A DNA stretch of 64,000 nucleotides from JALOAD01 sp023228995 [NCBI: Candidatus Muiribacterium halophilum] (GCA_023228995.1 JALOAD010000001.1:1-64000), one strand, 5' to 3'. Positions 37,431 to 46,820 are shown, counted from the first letter of the stretch. Translations and numbers: made by a program. The notes: generated by a model from the letters alone, not told the origin.

Positions 37431-37790
37431 ATGAAGAAAATTTTATTATTAGATGATGACAAAATACTAACAAATTTGATGAAATCTTATTTAGAAAAAA
37501 ACATGTTTGTTGTCAATGTAATCAATAATCCTGATAAATTATTTGAAACTATAAAAAAAATTATACCAGATGTTTTAATAATGGATCTCATGATGCCTAG
37601 AATAGATGGTTTATCCCTATTAAAAAAACTTAGAAATTCAGAATTCAATGAACTTCCAGTTTTAATAATAAGTGCTAAAAACTATAAATCAACAATACTT
37701 TCATGTATAACAGCAGGTGCATCAGATTTTTTGCCAAAACCATTCACACTCGATAAGCTCTCAACAACAATAAATGGATTAGTAAATTAG
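37431..37790 (+). CDS. Single-domain response regulator
   Basis: 119 residues comprising one CheY-like receiver domain: LLLDDDKI acidic pocket, phospho-acceptor Asp in LIMDLMMPRIDG near residue 52, and KPF with the conserved Lys near residue 104. No output domain. GAGGCAAT precedes the ATG. No partner kinase is adjacent; the unattached hybrid kinase at 42628 is one candidate. Role (motility, phosphorelay) is unknown. Confidence 0.95.
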   Translation: MKKILLLDDDKILTNLMKSYLEKNMFVVNVINNPDKLFETIKKIIPDVLIMDLMMPRIDGLSLLKKLRNSEFNELPVLIISAKNYKSTILSCITAGASDFLPKPFTLDKLSTTINGLVN

Positions 37791-37886
37791 TTTAAAGGAT
37801 TGAGGGTTAAATTGTTCAGTGAACATTTTGTTGATTTTGAATGTCTAATTGAGTCTTCTGATTAAATAAACAAAAATTAATATAAT

Positions 37887-38025
37887 GTCATCCCGGCATG
37901 ATTCTGAACTTTTGTCATCCCGGTATGATTCTGAACTTTTGTCATCCCGGTATGATTCTGAACTTTTGTCATCCCGGCATGATTCTGAACTTTTGTCATC
38001 CCGGCATGATTCTGAGCCGGGATCT
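37887..38025 (+). repeat. 27-bp tandem REP half-unit array (5 units)
   Basis: Units start at 37887, 37914, 37941, 37968 and 37995, exactly 27 bp apart. The sequence is GTCATCCCGG(T/C)ATGATTCTGAA; only the fifth is closed by CCGGGATCT. The internal linker (ATGATTCTGAACTTTT) differs from that of the arrays at 627 and 4321 (ATGTTTCTGAGTTC), yet the period is the same. Confidence 0.9.
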
Positions 38026-38080
38026 GTTTTTGATTTTTTTATATTACAATAACGCAAAAAAATAATCATTCGGTATTTTA

Positions 38081-38232
38081 GAGGCTGTTGAAAAAGTTAT
38101 GTTTTCTTTTTTTAAAACTTAACTTTAAAAACAAACAGCATGGTCAGGCCGACCTATGTAAGCTAAAATTTGAGATCGGCACAGACCCTATTCTGCATCA
38201 ATGTTTCTTCTTTTTAGTTTTTCAACAGCCTC
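38081..38232. mobile_element. MITE-like element, copy 2
   Basis: About 150 bp with ends GAGGCTGTTGAAAAA and TTTTTCAACAGCCTC. It interrupts an E2 element: the empty site is visible at 4482-4520, where the GATATTTTA/TAAAATATC hairpin is intact. Here one arm is lost. The internal sequence matches 768-903 apart from small indels. Confidence 0.75.
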
Positions 38233-38234
38233 TT

Positions 38235-38492
38235 TTACCTTCCTTCACTTATAATACATCCGTATATTATATGCTTCGCAACGTTCACTCAAGTTACCGA
38301 GTAGATTTTTTTTTTGCTTTTGTTTATAAAAACTACTTCTTTTTTTGAATTAGATTTTACATATAGATTCAAAAAATTGATATCGAGCGTAATTATGGAA
38401 GCTGTCTTAAGATTTTCAATAAGTATACAAATAAGAAATTCAAAGTTAAAAAGAATAAAATTATAAATAACTAAGATACATTAGAAAATCTT
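38235..38492 (-). repeat. Long direct repeat (E2 plus tail), copy 2
   Basis: Matches 4519-4775 almost base for base. The stretch 38493-38750 that follows shows no gene. Confidence 0.8.
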
Positions 38493-38752
38493 TACAAATG
38501 TTAATATAAAAATACCCAAAAAAGTGCACGAGAATTTCCCCACTTTACCCCCCATATATTATACTTATCTTGACGATTCATATTTTTATAAGATTTTTTG
38601 CAGAAAATGGAAAAATAATACCTTAAAATAGACAAAAAGGACAAAAGATTTCAAAAAATTATAATAAAAAAACTTTTCACAAAATAATCAAAAATTTAGT
38701 ATAATTATTCAGAGGATTCAATTAAAAACAAAAACTCTCTAACTTTATTTAT

Positions 38753-38886
38753 TTTTACTCACTAACAGCTTTAGCTATGCTAACTAGGTTGGCTTTTTCA
38801 ACCGCTTAATAGGCTACAAAGTAGCCGCTAACTAATAAATTCATTTAAAAAATGAATTTATGCTAACTGTATTTGCTATTTTACTA
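38753..38886 (-). repeat. Variable-stem hairpin array C
   Basis: Inverted homologue of array B. Units (plus strand): ACAGC/GCTAT, GGTTG/CAACC, GGCTAC (38812-38817) with GTAGCC (38821-38826), and ATAAATTCATT (38835-38845) with AATGAATTTAT (38851-38861). Spacers GCTAACTA, CGCTTAATA, GCTAACTA. The last stem differs from array B in sequence, but has the same length and the same 5-nt loop. Confidence 0.8.
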
Positions 38887-38929
38887 TTCGCTCACTCACT
38901 ATTCGCAGGTTTTTGATTTTAACCCTTTA

Positions 38930-41425
38930 TCATCTTTTATCTAATACTTTTTTGACTTTCCCTGTTCTTTCAACTCTTGGAATTTGTCCTGTAGCAACTA
39001 ATTCTATTTTAAAATCAAGCCAACCCTGTTCAGTGGTTTTTTTAATATTTTTTGAATAGAAAAATATTCTATCTATAAGTTTTTTTATATCAAAATTATC
39101 GATTATCTCTGGTTTACACTCGATTTTTAAAGTAACTATATCTTTTTTATTGCTTGTATCAACAATTACCTGCCAAATTGATGAAAGTTCACTAAATTCA
39201 CTAACTGCTTTATCAAATGAACCTAATTCTACATTCGTACTTCCAGCAATTATTACATCATCACATCTTCCAAGAAGTTCAAAAGTTTTTCCTTTAAAAC
39301 CACATTTACAATTGATTTTGACTAATTTACCAGAATCACCAGTTTTAAATCTTATAATTGGCATTTTAAATCTATTTATATTTGTAACTACAATTTCACC
39401 AGGTTTATCATAAGAATTAATTACATTATCGTTTTCATCAACAAGTTCAAATTTAACAAAATCTTTACAAACATGATGTAATCCACCGCTAAGATGTTCA
39501 CATTGATAACCTACTGGACCTGTATCAACAAGTGCATAACCAGCTGATGAAATTCTTTTTACATTCCATACTTTTGTTATATAATCTCTTGCTCCCTGAT
39601 AAAAATGTTCTCCACCATATAAAACTGTATCAATATTTATTTTTATATTGTGTTCTTCACATATTTCAGCCATTCTTATTATAATTGAAGGTAATCCAAC
39701 AATTACATTTATTTTAAATTCTTCAAGATATTTATCAATTACTTCAAAATCTGAATTTCCTGCAATTGGAAAATTTGTACAACCTATTTTTTTTAATGCT
39801 TCATTTGCAACAAGAAACGATGTCCATAAATTACCTGCAATAAATGTATTAGCAACTTTATCATCTTTACTTATTCCGCCAATTCTATAAATATCCGCCA
39901 ATATATCAGTCATTATATCAAAATCTTCTGGTGAATATAAAGCAAATTTAGGTTTTCCAGTTGTTCCTCCGCTTGAAAATATAAAACCTTCAAGTGAATC
40001 GCCTGAAATCATATTCATACTAAATGGTGGAGAATTTTTAAAACAATCATCTCTGGTTAATAATCTATTTTTATCCCAATCTTTATAAAATTCTGTATTA
40101 TATTTTGCATAATCAAATATTTCATTAAATCTATCAATATTTAAATTTTCAATATGAACAAATTCTCCAAGCTCTCTTAATGGATAACTTCCATCATGCG
40201 GAGTTCCATTTTTACCTCTATACATAAATCCTGGAGAAGTAATTCTATAAACTCCATATTGACACAATTGTTCTGAAAATGATAAGAGTTTATCTCTATC
40301 AGCCCATATTGATACTGTCTGAATATATCTGTTGAGATTTCTGACATTATCTAAAATATCATCATCTTCTTCGAAAGATTTAATAAATATGTTTCTATTC
40401 TGAGGAGTTAATTCAAAATTATTATTATCACTTAAAACTATTGTCGAAAGTGTATTTTTAATTGATTTCACTTTACCATTTCCAAGAATACTTTCCATAG
40501 TATTAAGTTCTCGAAATTTAAGCACTTCAGTTGCTAAATCTATATCATGTGTATTTTGAGGAAATTCATTATTAAGTAAAGTCATATCTTGATATAACAA
40601 ATCTGCAAAACGCTCTGCAAATTCTTTTTTTACATAAACTACAAGCGGTGACGAACAAGCTGATTGCTCCCACATAATTATATCCATTGCAGTGTTATAA
40701 GCAATTTTTTCAATATCATCTTCTGAAAATATAATAGAAAAACTGTATTTTGGTCCATATTCAATAAGTTTTGTATGAAGAGAAAGATCTTTTCTATATG
40801 AATTTACAGCTTCTTCTCCACCCCAAACTACAATTCCATCACAATTGTTTTTAAGTATATTCTCAACTTCTAAATTCCCACCTCTAAAATCCCAAAGCTG
40901 TATATTTGATGATATTATTTCATCTTTATCGCATTCAATTATGGATTTTAAGAATAGTTCAGGAAAAAACCTGTCTTTTCTAGGCATTTTTAAAATATTA
41001 GAATTTTTGGTTATTATTCCAGAAACTACACTATCTACACATGAAAGAAAAACATTTGAAGCTGATATATGAGCAATAACTCCAAGAGGTCTAAACCTTA
41101 TATAAGTCTGATTATCAAATTTATATTGGAATTCATTTAAATACTCTATATTATCAATTGATTTTTTAAGATTAAATCTAATGTTTTCGTAATCAAGAAG
41201 TTCTTTTACAACTTCAAGTCCTTGTTTTACCATATTTTTTGGCATACCAAGAATATCTGGTAATTTTTCTAATGAAGTTTTGTAATAAAAACTATTTTCA
41301 TCTTCCCAAAGTTTTTTTACTTTATTTAAAATAGTTATAATAGTGTTTATATCAGTATTATATAACTTTTTATTATTAGATTTTAATAAATTTAGATTTT
41401 CTAAAAAATCAACATCAATAATCAA
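38930..41425 (-). CDS. Fusion of LuxC-type acyl-CoA reductase and PaaK/LuxE-like adenylate-forming domain
   Basis: About 831 residues. The frame opens at a GTG at 41443, but a GGAGG inside that leader points to the TTG at 41423-41425 as start. Residues 1-430 match acyl-CoA reductase (LuxC): FRPLGVIAHISASNVF, KMPRKDRFFP, and the acyl-accepting Cys in WEQSACSSPLVVYV (about residue 257). Residues 440-831 form an AMP-binding domain like PaaK or CapK: FIFSSGGTTGKPKFALYS, YGGEHFYQGARD, and INRFKMPIIRFKTGD. The preceding LuxE-like gene ends 15 nt earlier. Together they would activate a fatty acid and reduce it to an aldehyde. The added adenylating domain on LuxC is unusual. Confidence 0.88.
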   Translation of the reverse strand: MIIDVDFLENLNLLKSNNKKLYNTDINTIITILNKVKKLWEDENSFYYKTSLEKLPDILGMPKNMVKQGLEVVKELLDYENIRFNLKKSIDNIEYLNEFQYKFDNQTYIRFRPLGVIAHISASNVFLSCVDSVVSGIITKNSNILKMPRKDRFFPELFLKSIIECDKDEIISSNIQLWDFRGGNLEVENILKNNCDGIVVWGGEEAVNSYRKDLSLHTKLIEYGPKYSFSIIFSEDDIEKIAYNTAMDIIMWEQSACSSPLVVYVKKEFAERFADLLYQDMTLLNNEFPQNTHDIDLATEVLKFRELNTMESILGNGKVKSIKNTLSTIVLSDNNNFELTPQNRNIFIKSFEEDDDILDNVRNLNRYIQTVSIWADRDKLLSFSEQLCQYGVYRITSPGFMYRGKNGTPHDGSYPLRELGEFVHIENLNIDRFNEIFDYAKYNTEFYKDWDKNRLLTRDDCFKNSPPFSMNMISGDSLEGFIFSSGGTTGKPKFALYSPEDFDIMTDILADIYRIGGISKDDKVANTFIAGNLWTSFLVANEALKKIGCTNFPIAGNSDFEVIDKYLEEFKINVIVGLPSIIIRMAEICEEHNIKINIDTVLYGGEHFYQGARDYITKVWNVKRISSAGYALVDTGPVGYQCEHLSGGLHHVCKDFVKFELVDENDNVINSYDKPGEIVVTNINRFKMPIIRFKTGDSGKLVKINCKCGFKGKTFELLGRCDDVIIAGSTNVELGSFDKAVSEFSELSSIWQVIVDTSNKKDIVTLKIECKPEIIDNFDIKKLIDRIFFYSKNIKKTTEQGWLDFKIELVATGQIPRVERTGKVKKVLDKR

Positions 41426-41439
41426 AAACACCTCCGGTT

Positions 41440-42558
41440 TCACTTTCTCACTCTTTCACTCAACTTCTCCAATGCTACTATCGCACATCCTTTATGTTTT
41501 TTATATCCAGCTCTACCAATTAAATCAATATATGGACCTCTACCACAAGGACAATCCTCTCTAATAACAACTTTATCTGTTGATAAAAGTGAAATTGAAG
41601 GATAAGAATTACAATATGGAGAAAACAACATTAATAAACCTTCATTTCCATGGGGTAAAACTTTATTACTAACTGGATTGTAAGCAAAACACCTTGAATA
41701 AGAAGGAATATGCATATTACCATATTCGCAATCTACATAAGGAATTCCATGTTCTACCATACCAAAATGATCTCTTATATTTTCAACTTTTATTCCAAGT
41801 CCTTGAGCAAGAAGTTTTTTAAATTCCTGTTTTTTTATTTCCTTGCCAGTATGGTTTTTCCAACCGCCTCCAGTAATTACAAATGAACCTTCGGGCAATT
41901 GTATATCTCTATTCATTCTTTTTTTAAATTCAATTAAACTAAAATATAAATGAGCTGGAAATCCCAATATCCTAACAGGCATTTTCAACTGTTCAAACTT
42001 TAAAAACTTATCAATTGTTGAATCAAGATCTAATTCAAAATCATCTATGTTTTTATTATATTTCATTGTATAAAATACTTCTCCAATATCAGTTAGTCCT
42101 GTAAGCATTTTATCAGAAAAAGCAGTTCCAACATCTCCAGCAATTTCAGGATCATAAGTAAAACAAATATAATTTGTCTTTTTAGAATCAACCATTCCAA
42201 AAGCTTTAAATATTTTATGAACGATATGCTCGATTCTTTCAAGGGATTTTTGATCTAGATATATAAAAGTCTTTTTGCCACCAGTTCCTGAAGAAGAAAG
42301 TTTTATTAAAATATCCTTTTCATCACCTGTAATAAATTTATAAGATTTTAAAACAGTTACAAAAGTATAAGGAATATTTTTATAATCAGTTATATTCCAC
42401 GGTTTTATATCTTTATCATTACATATCTTACGATATAATGGAGCAAAATTAAAGTGATGATTAAAACTTTCAATCATTGCACTATTAAATATAAGTTCAC
42501 TGCCTTTATTAAAATCAAAAGCTTCTTTTTGAAATATAAGTTTATGTATATTACTCAA
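41440..42558 (-). CDS. LuxE-like acyl-protein synthetase
   Basis: 372 residues from the TTG at 42556-42558, which has GAGG seven bases upstream; an in-frame GTG at 42588 lies before that site. The AMP-binding P-loop is IKLSSSGTGGKKTFIYLD and later come VRILGFPAHLYFS, SFVITGGGWKNHTGKEI, DHFGMVEHGIPYVDC, and DCPCGRGPYIDLIGRAGYKKHKGC. These are the LuxE family hallmarks. It activates a fatty acid as acyl-AMP and transfers it to a Cys. Usually partnered with LuxC for aldehyde formation; no LuxAB luciferase genes are near, so a non-luminescent use (wax, hydrocarbon or glycan acylation) is likely. Confidence 0.9.
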   Translation of the reverse strand: MSNIHKLIFQKEAFDFNKGSELIFNSAMIESFNHHFNFAPLYRKICNDKDIKPWNITDYKNIPYTFVTVLKSYKFITGDEKDILIKLSSSGTGGKKTFIYLDQKSLERIEHIVHKIFKAFGMVDSKKTNYICFTYDPEIAGDVGTAFSDKMLTGLTDIGEVFYTMKYNKNIDDFELDLDSTIDKFLKFEQLKMPVRILGFPAHLYFSLIEFKKRMNRDIQLPEGSFVITGGGWKNHTGKEIKKQEFKKLLAQGLGIKVENIRDHFGMVEHGIPYVDCEYGNMHIPSYSRCFAYNPVSNKVLPHGNEGLLMLFSPYCNSYPSISLLSTDKVVIREDCPCGRGPYIDLIGRAGYKKHKGCAIVALEKLSERVRK

Positions 42559-42627
42559 ATTTTTCCTCTTTGTTTTTATTAAAATCACTTAATAAATATT
42601 ACAACATATAATTAATATAGACAAGAG

Positions 42628-45447
42628 TTAGTTTTTATTTTGATTTTTGAAGTAATCCGAAAGTTGTTCTAAATCAGTTATAAAATCAGGTATAATATTT
42701 TCAAGTTCAATATATTTTTCAAGCATTTTATCTTTTTTACCTTGTTTACAAAACTCTCTCAATTCATTAAATAACTGATCAATAAAATTACAATGAAAAA
42801 ATGATACTATTCCTGCAATATTATGAATTATTTTTCTAACTTCTTCAACATTCATATCCATAACAGATTTTTTAAGAGCATTAAAACGCTCAGTATGACT
42901 TTTAATGAAAATATCAATTGTATCAATTATAATTTGAACAGGAGCATCACAAAAATACTCCACAGCTTTATCAATATCAATTAATTTAAAATAAAACTTA
43001 TCCTTAGCTATTAATTTACATTCAGCTTGATCTTTAACTTCAATATTACCGACAAAATCATCGTTTTTTGATGTATTTGAAATAAGATTATATATATTTT
43101 TCTTTAAAACCACAGGTTTAAAAGGTTTTGTTACAATTTTATCAAATCCAGCAATTTTGAATTTTTCCATATCTTCTACTATAGCATCAGCAGTAATCGC
43201 AATTACCGGAATATGTTTATCTGTACCAAGTTCACTTTTTCTAATTTCAATAAGTGCATCAAGTCCAGACATAACAGGCATATTTATATCCATAAGAATA
43301 CAGTCAAAATTAAATTCCTTGATTTTTTCAAGAGCAATTTTACCATTCCCAGCAATTTCTACATTAACACCCATAGATTTTAGTATATCTTTCATAAACA
43401 CCTGATTTATCTCATTATCTTCAGCAATAAGTATTTTTAATCCTGAAATGTCAACATTCTCTTTATTTTCAACTTTTAATAATATTTCTTCATTTTTTTT
43501 GAAAAACACAACAAAAGAAAAACTTGAACCAATTCCAGGGGAACTTTTAACACTCAACTCTCCACCCATTGCATTAACTATCTTTTTAACAATAGAAAGA
43601 CCAAGTCCAGTCCCTTCATAATTTTTATCAGGATTTTCATCAAGTTGTTTGAAATCTTCAAAAATAACTTCAATTTTATCCTCAGAAATACCAATTCCTG
43701 TATCTGATACAATAAAATTAATAATAATATTATCAAGAAATATTTCTTTAAGATTAGCTTCAACAGAAATACAACCTTCCTGAGTAAATTTAACCGAATT
43801 ATTAATAAGATTAATAAGAATCTGACGGATTCTTGTATCATCACCAATAATTTCTTCAGGAATATTTTCATCAATTGTATAGAGCAAACTAATATTTTTA
43901 TTTTTCAATATTAACTCAAAATTATCAATTACTTTTTTAATAATCTTTTTTAAATTAAAACTTGAATTATTGAGATTTAATTCACCTTTTTCAATTTTTG
44001 AAAAATCAAGAATATTATTTACAATATTAAAAAGATGTTTTCCAGACTCGATAATGTTATTAATATATTTAGATTGTTTTTCATTAAGTTCTGAATCCTT
44101 AACAAGTTCAGCAATACCAAGAATTCCATTAAGAGGAGTTCTTATCTCATGAGACATATTAGCAAGGAAAAAACTTTTAGCTTTATTGGCTTGTTCAGAT
44201 TTTTCAATTGCTTTAATAAGATTTTCTTGCATATTAACTAATTCAGTAATATCTTCCTGTATAAAAAGAATTTCTTCTGAAAAAGCATCATTATCTCTTA
44301 AAGAAGTTATTTTAAGATTAATAAATGATTTTTCACCATTTTTTTTAGTAGCAACAAGTCTTTTTTGCCAATTTTGTGAATTTTCAATATTTGTTTTAAT
44401 TTCATTAAAAATATCTTTTGAACCTAAAAATAAAAAATCAAGCCCTTTACCAATAATATCTGTATAATTATAACCATAAAAATCTAAAAAAGCTTTGTTT
44501 ACAAACTCTATTTTACCGAATTTATCAGTGATAAGCATATTTATATTACTGTTTTCAATAGCAATAAGATTTTTATTATTTCTTTTTTCAATTTTTTTCA
44601 TATCAGAAATATCAACAATAGCACCTCTATAACCAATATGTTCATTATTTTTTACTACAATTGATAAAGTCAATAATATATAAGCTTTGTCACCAGTTTT
44701 CCTTATAATGGTATATTCAGTAAACTCAGTAAATTCAACTTCTCTTTTTCTTAAAACTTCTAAATCTTTCATAATCTTTTCATAAGATTTACCCTCAAAA
44801 AAAAGATCAACTTTATCATTATGATCAACATTAAAATTAGTATAAAATTTTCTATTAGCAAATGTTATATTAAAATCAAGATCAGTTTCAATTACAGAAA
44901 TCGGAAGAAATTCCATGATTTTTTTTAATTTTTGTTCGTATTCACACATCATTTTTTTCATACTCTGATTTTCAGTATTATCATATACATTCAATATAAC
45001 AATTTTATCACCTTTATAAACTAATTCTGACTTATTAAAAAAAATATTTTTATTATTAAATTCAATATAAAAATTATGATTTTCATCTGAATTAAAAGAA
45101 TTATTAAAAACATTTTTACTAATATTATCAATATTAATAAAATTCAAAAAATCATCAATAATTTGAAAAAAAACCTTTTTTTCGTTAATTTCAAACAATT
45201 CTCTGCAAATTTTATTAAAAATAACGATCTTTCTACTTTCTTTTTTAATTACAATTACACCATTATCAAGTTCATCAATAAACATTTTTGTGCTTTTGCC
45301 AAAATCTTCATTATTTTTATTCTTTTTATCATTTAAAAATTTATAAACTAAATATAACAATAGGAAAAAAACAATTCCTAAAAAAATAAAGTTTTTCAAA
45401 TAAGCAGAATAAATCAACAAAGTAATCGTTATAATAAGTTCAATCAT
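42628..45447 (-). CDS. Hybrid sensor histidine kinase with PAS domains, receiver and HPt
   Basis: 939 residues. Two N-terminal membrane helices (4-40) are followed by three PAS-like domains (about 55-160, 175-285, 292-405), HisKA with His433 in FLANMSHEIRTPLNG, and an ATPase domain (N box NNSVKFT, G boxes SDTGIGI and GTGLGLSIV). A receiver domain has AEDNE and Asp720 in ILMDINMPVMSG. A C-terminal HPt has His875 in IIHNIAGIVSFFH. All parts of a His-Asp-His relay are in one chain, so an external receiver such as the protein at 37431 may be the target. The short periplasmic loop suggests signals are sensed by the PAS domains. Confidence 0.95.
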   Translation of the reverse strand: MIELIITITLLIYSAYLKNFIFLGIVFFLLLYLVYKFLNDKKNKNNEDFGKSTKMFIDELDNGVIVIKKESRKIVIFNKICRELFEINEKKVFFQIIDDFLNFINIDNISKNVFNNSFNSDENHNFYIEFNNKNIFFNKSELVYKGDKIVILNVYDNTENQSMKKMMCEYEQKLKKIMEFLPISVIETDLDFNITFANRKFYTNFNVDHNDKVDLFFEGKSYEKIMKDLEVLRKREVEFTEFTEYTIIRKTGDKAYILLTLSIVVKNNEHIGYRGAIVDISDMKKIEKRNNKNLIAIENSNINMLITDKFGKIEFVNKAFLDFYGYNYTDIIGKGLDFLFLGSKDIFNEIKTNIENSQNWQKRLVATKKNGEKSFINLKITSLRDNDAFSEEILFIQEDITELVNMQENLIKAIEKSEQANKAKSFFLANMSHEIRTPLNGILGIAELVKDSELNEKQSKYINNIIESGKHLFNIVNNILDFSKIEKGELNLNNSSFNLKKIIKKVIDNFELILKNKNISLLYTIDENIPEEIIGDDTRIRQILINLINNSVKFTQEGCISVEANLKEIFLDNIIINFIVSDTGIGISEDKIEVIFEDFKQLDENPDKNYEGTGLGLSIVKKIVNAMGGELSVKSSPGIGSSFSFVVFFKKNEEILLKVENKENVDISGLKILIAEDNEINQVFMKDILKSMGVNVEIAGNGKIALEKIKEFNFDCILMDINMPVMSGLDALIEIRKSELGTDKHIPVIAITADAIVEDMEKFKIAGFDKIVTKPFKPVVLKKNIYNLISNTSKNDDFVGNIEVKDQAECKLIAKDKFYFKLIDIDKAVEYFCDAPVQIIIDTIDIFIKSHTERFNALKKSVMDMNVEEVRKIIHNIAGIVSFFHCNFIDQLFNELREFCKQGKKDKMLEKYIELENIIPDFITDLEQLSDYFKNQNKN

Positions 45448-45535
45448 TTTTTTATTATAACCTAAAAATTCTATATTTAGAAGCTTTTTGGGCTTTTATC
45501 TTTTTTGGCTTTTTCCCTAATTAACCATAAAAGAA

Positions 45536-45565
45536 TTGACAAATTACTTTGTTTTTGTATATAAT
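45536..45565 (+). promoter_or_regulatory. Sigma-70-type promoter for the STAS gene
   Basis: TTGACA (45536-45541), an 18-nt spacer, and TATAAT (45560-45565), 30 nt before the ATG at 45596. Both boxes match the consensus exactly. One of the clearest promoters in the window. Confidence 0.75.
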
Positions 45566-45595
45566 TTAGTATGAGATTTTAATACAGAGGTGTTT

Positions 45596-45943
45596 ATGCA
45601 AATAAATTCAGACATTAATTATGAATACTCTGCAATAATCTTATATTTAAATGAAAATTTTGAATTTGATGATTCAGCTCTTCTTGAAAAAACTATTATT
45701 ACTCAAATTGATAAACATTCTTTATTTAATATTATAATTAATTTCAAAAATATAAAATACATGAATTCATACTCTTTAAACGAATTTGTACAGTTATATT
45801 CGAAAATGTTAAAAACTGGTATAAGTATTTTTATTACTGAACTTTCAGAAAATGTTAGCAATTTGTTTCAAACAACATCACTTCATATTTTAATACCAAT
45901 TTACCCAAGTAATGACGCTGCTTTCAAAAAAAATAATCTTTGA
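45596..45943 (+). CDS. STAS domain protein (anti-sigma-factor antagonist type)
   Basis: 115 residues from the ATG at 45596 (AGAGG five bases upstream). One STAS fold: YSAIILYLNENFEFDDSALLEKTI, NIIINFKNIKYMNSYSLNEFVQLYSKMLKTG, ISIFITELSENVSNLFQTT. The phosphorylatable Ser position in YMNSYSL is present, though the usual Asp before it (DxS) is Asn. Such proteins bind anti-sigma kinases or serve in signalling relays. No partner kinase of the RsbW type is nearby. Divergent from the hybrid kinase. Confidence 0.88.
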   Translation: MQINSDINYEYSAIILYLNENFEFDDSALLEKTIITQIDKHSLFNIIINFKNIKYMNSYSLNEFVQLYSKMLKTGISIFITELSENVSNLFQTTSLHILIPIYPSNDAAFKKNNL

Positions 45944-45949
45944 TAAAAA

Positions 45950-45972
45950 AAAGACCGGATAAACCGGTCTTT
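45950..45972. terminator. Bidirectional terminator between convergent genes
   Basis: AAAGACCGG and CCGGTCTTT around ATAAA, with A-run before and T-rich after. Serves both the STAS gene and the Cys-rich peptide gene. Confidence 0.88.
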
Positions 45973-45993
45973 AATCTGTTACACACAATTTAA

Positions 45994-46215
45994 TTAATCA
46001 TTAATTGGTAATGGACATGTTCCACCATCACAATCACCATTGTCGTCTGGAACAGTAGGTAATGGACATGTTCCACCATCACAATCACCATTGTCTACAG
46101 GTAATGGACATACTCCACCATCACAATCATTGCTTTTAATATTGTTATCAGCATAAACACTTACTGATGTAATAACAATTATTAAAGCTAACATTATAAA
46201 TATAGCTTTTTTCAT
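45994..46215 (-). CDS. Exported small Cys-rich repeat peptide (three DCDGGxCPLP repeats)
   Basis: 73 residues: a clear Sec signal peptide (MKKAIFIMLALIIVITSVSVYA), a short NNIKSN stretch and three units of DCDGG(V/T)CPLP joined by VDNG and TVPDDNG. Each unit has a C-x4-C pair in an acidic, Gly/Pro-rich context, suited to disulfide bonding or soft-metal binding in the periplasm. GGGGG precedes the ATG and the terminator is shared with the STAS gene. No modification enzyme is next to it, though a radical SAM gene lies 3 kb away (48968). I do not recognise the family. Confidence 0.8.
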   Translation of the reverse strand: MKKAIFIMLALIIVITSVSVYADNNIKSNDCDGGVCPLPVDNGDCDGGTCPLPTVPDDNGDCDGGTCPLPIND

Positions 46216-46499
46216 ACTTTCCCCCTTATATTATCTAAAACTAATATCATTATAAACTATACCCTACAAAAAAACAAGGACTTTAAATATTTGACAAATA
46301 ACATACCAATATTTTATTATGTTATTGAAATTTAAAAATCCTTATTTCAGATTTATAAATATTTTTTCTCAAATAAGATAAAAAAAGACAAATTTTTGAA
46401 AAGAACTAAATCTAAGTAATAATTGTATTACAAATGCAATTTCGGGCAAATTTTTTTGTTTTTAATAAACTAAATTTCAATAAATTAGGAGGTGTTTTA

Positions 46500-46790
46500 A
46501 TGACACATGAAACTTCACCTGTCAAGGTATATATCGGAAATTTATCCTATGACACTAGCGTTGAAACTTTAAGAAGCGAATTTATAATATTTGGTTCTTT
46601 AGTAGAACTTGCAAAGATCCCTACAAAAAATTATGGTTTTGTTAAGTTTTCTTCAATGGAAGAAGCAGAATCTGCTGTTAAAGAATTGAATGGTAAAAAA
46701 GTTGATGGTAGAAATATAAAAGTTGAAATTTCAAAACCTGCACAGGATAAATCCCAGGGCAGAAGAAATTTTACTAGAAGACCTAGATAA
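46500..46790 (+). CDS. RRM-type RNA-binding protein
   Basis: 96 residues from the ATG at 46500, with the strong AGGAGGTG seven bases upstream. A single RNA recognition motif: RNP2 VYIGNLSY, RNP1 NYGFVKFS, then AVKELNGKKVDGRNIKVEISKP, followed by a basic tail QGRRNFTRRPR. This matches the short bacterial cold-inducible RRM proteins (cyanobacterial Rbp-like). Cytoplasmic RNA binding is predicted. The long, A-rich leader (46400-46499) may carry regulation, but no element is recognised. Confidence 0.95.
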   Translation: MTHETSPVKVYIGNLSYDTSVETLRSEFIIFGSLVELAKIPTKNYGFVKFSSMEEAESAVKELNGKKVDGRNIKVEISKPAQDKSQGRRNFTRRPR

Positions 46791-46820
46791 TTTTTGTATA
46801 ATTTATTCCATTGAACAAAC

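Noticed and set aside
37887-38025. CRISPR array
   Set aside because: The 27-bp units are tandem without unique spacers, and no cas genes are visible.
38930-42558. Bioluminescence (lux) operon
   Set aside because: No luciferase alpha/beta (LuxAB) or LuxD genes are near; only aldehyde-forming functions are present.
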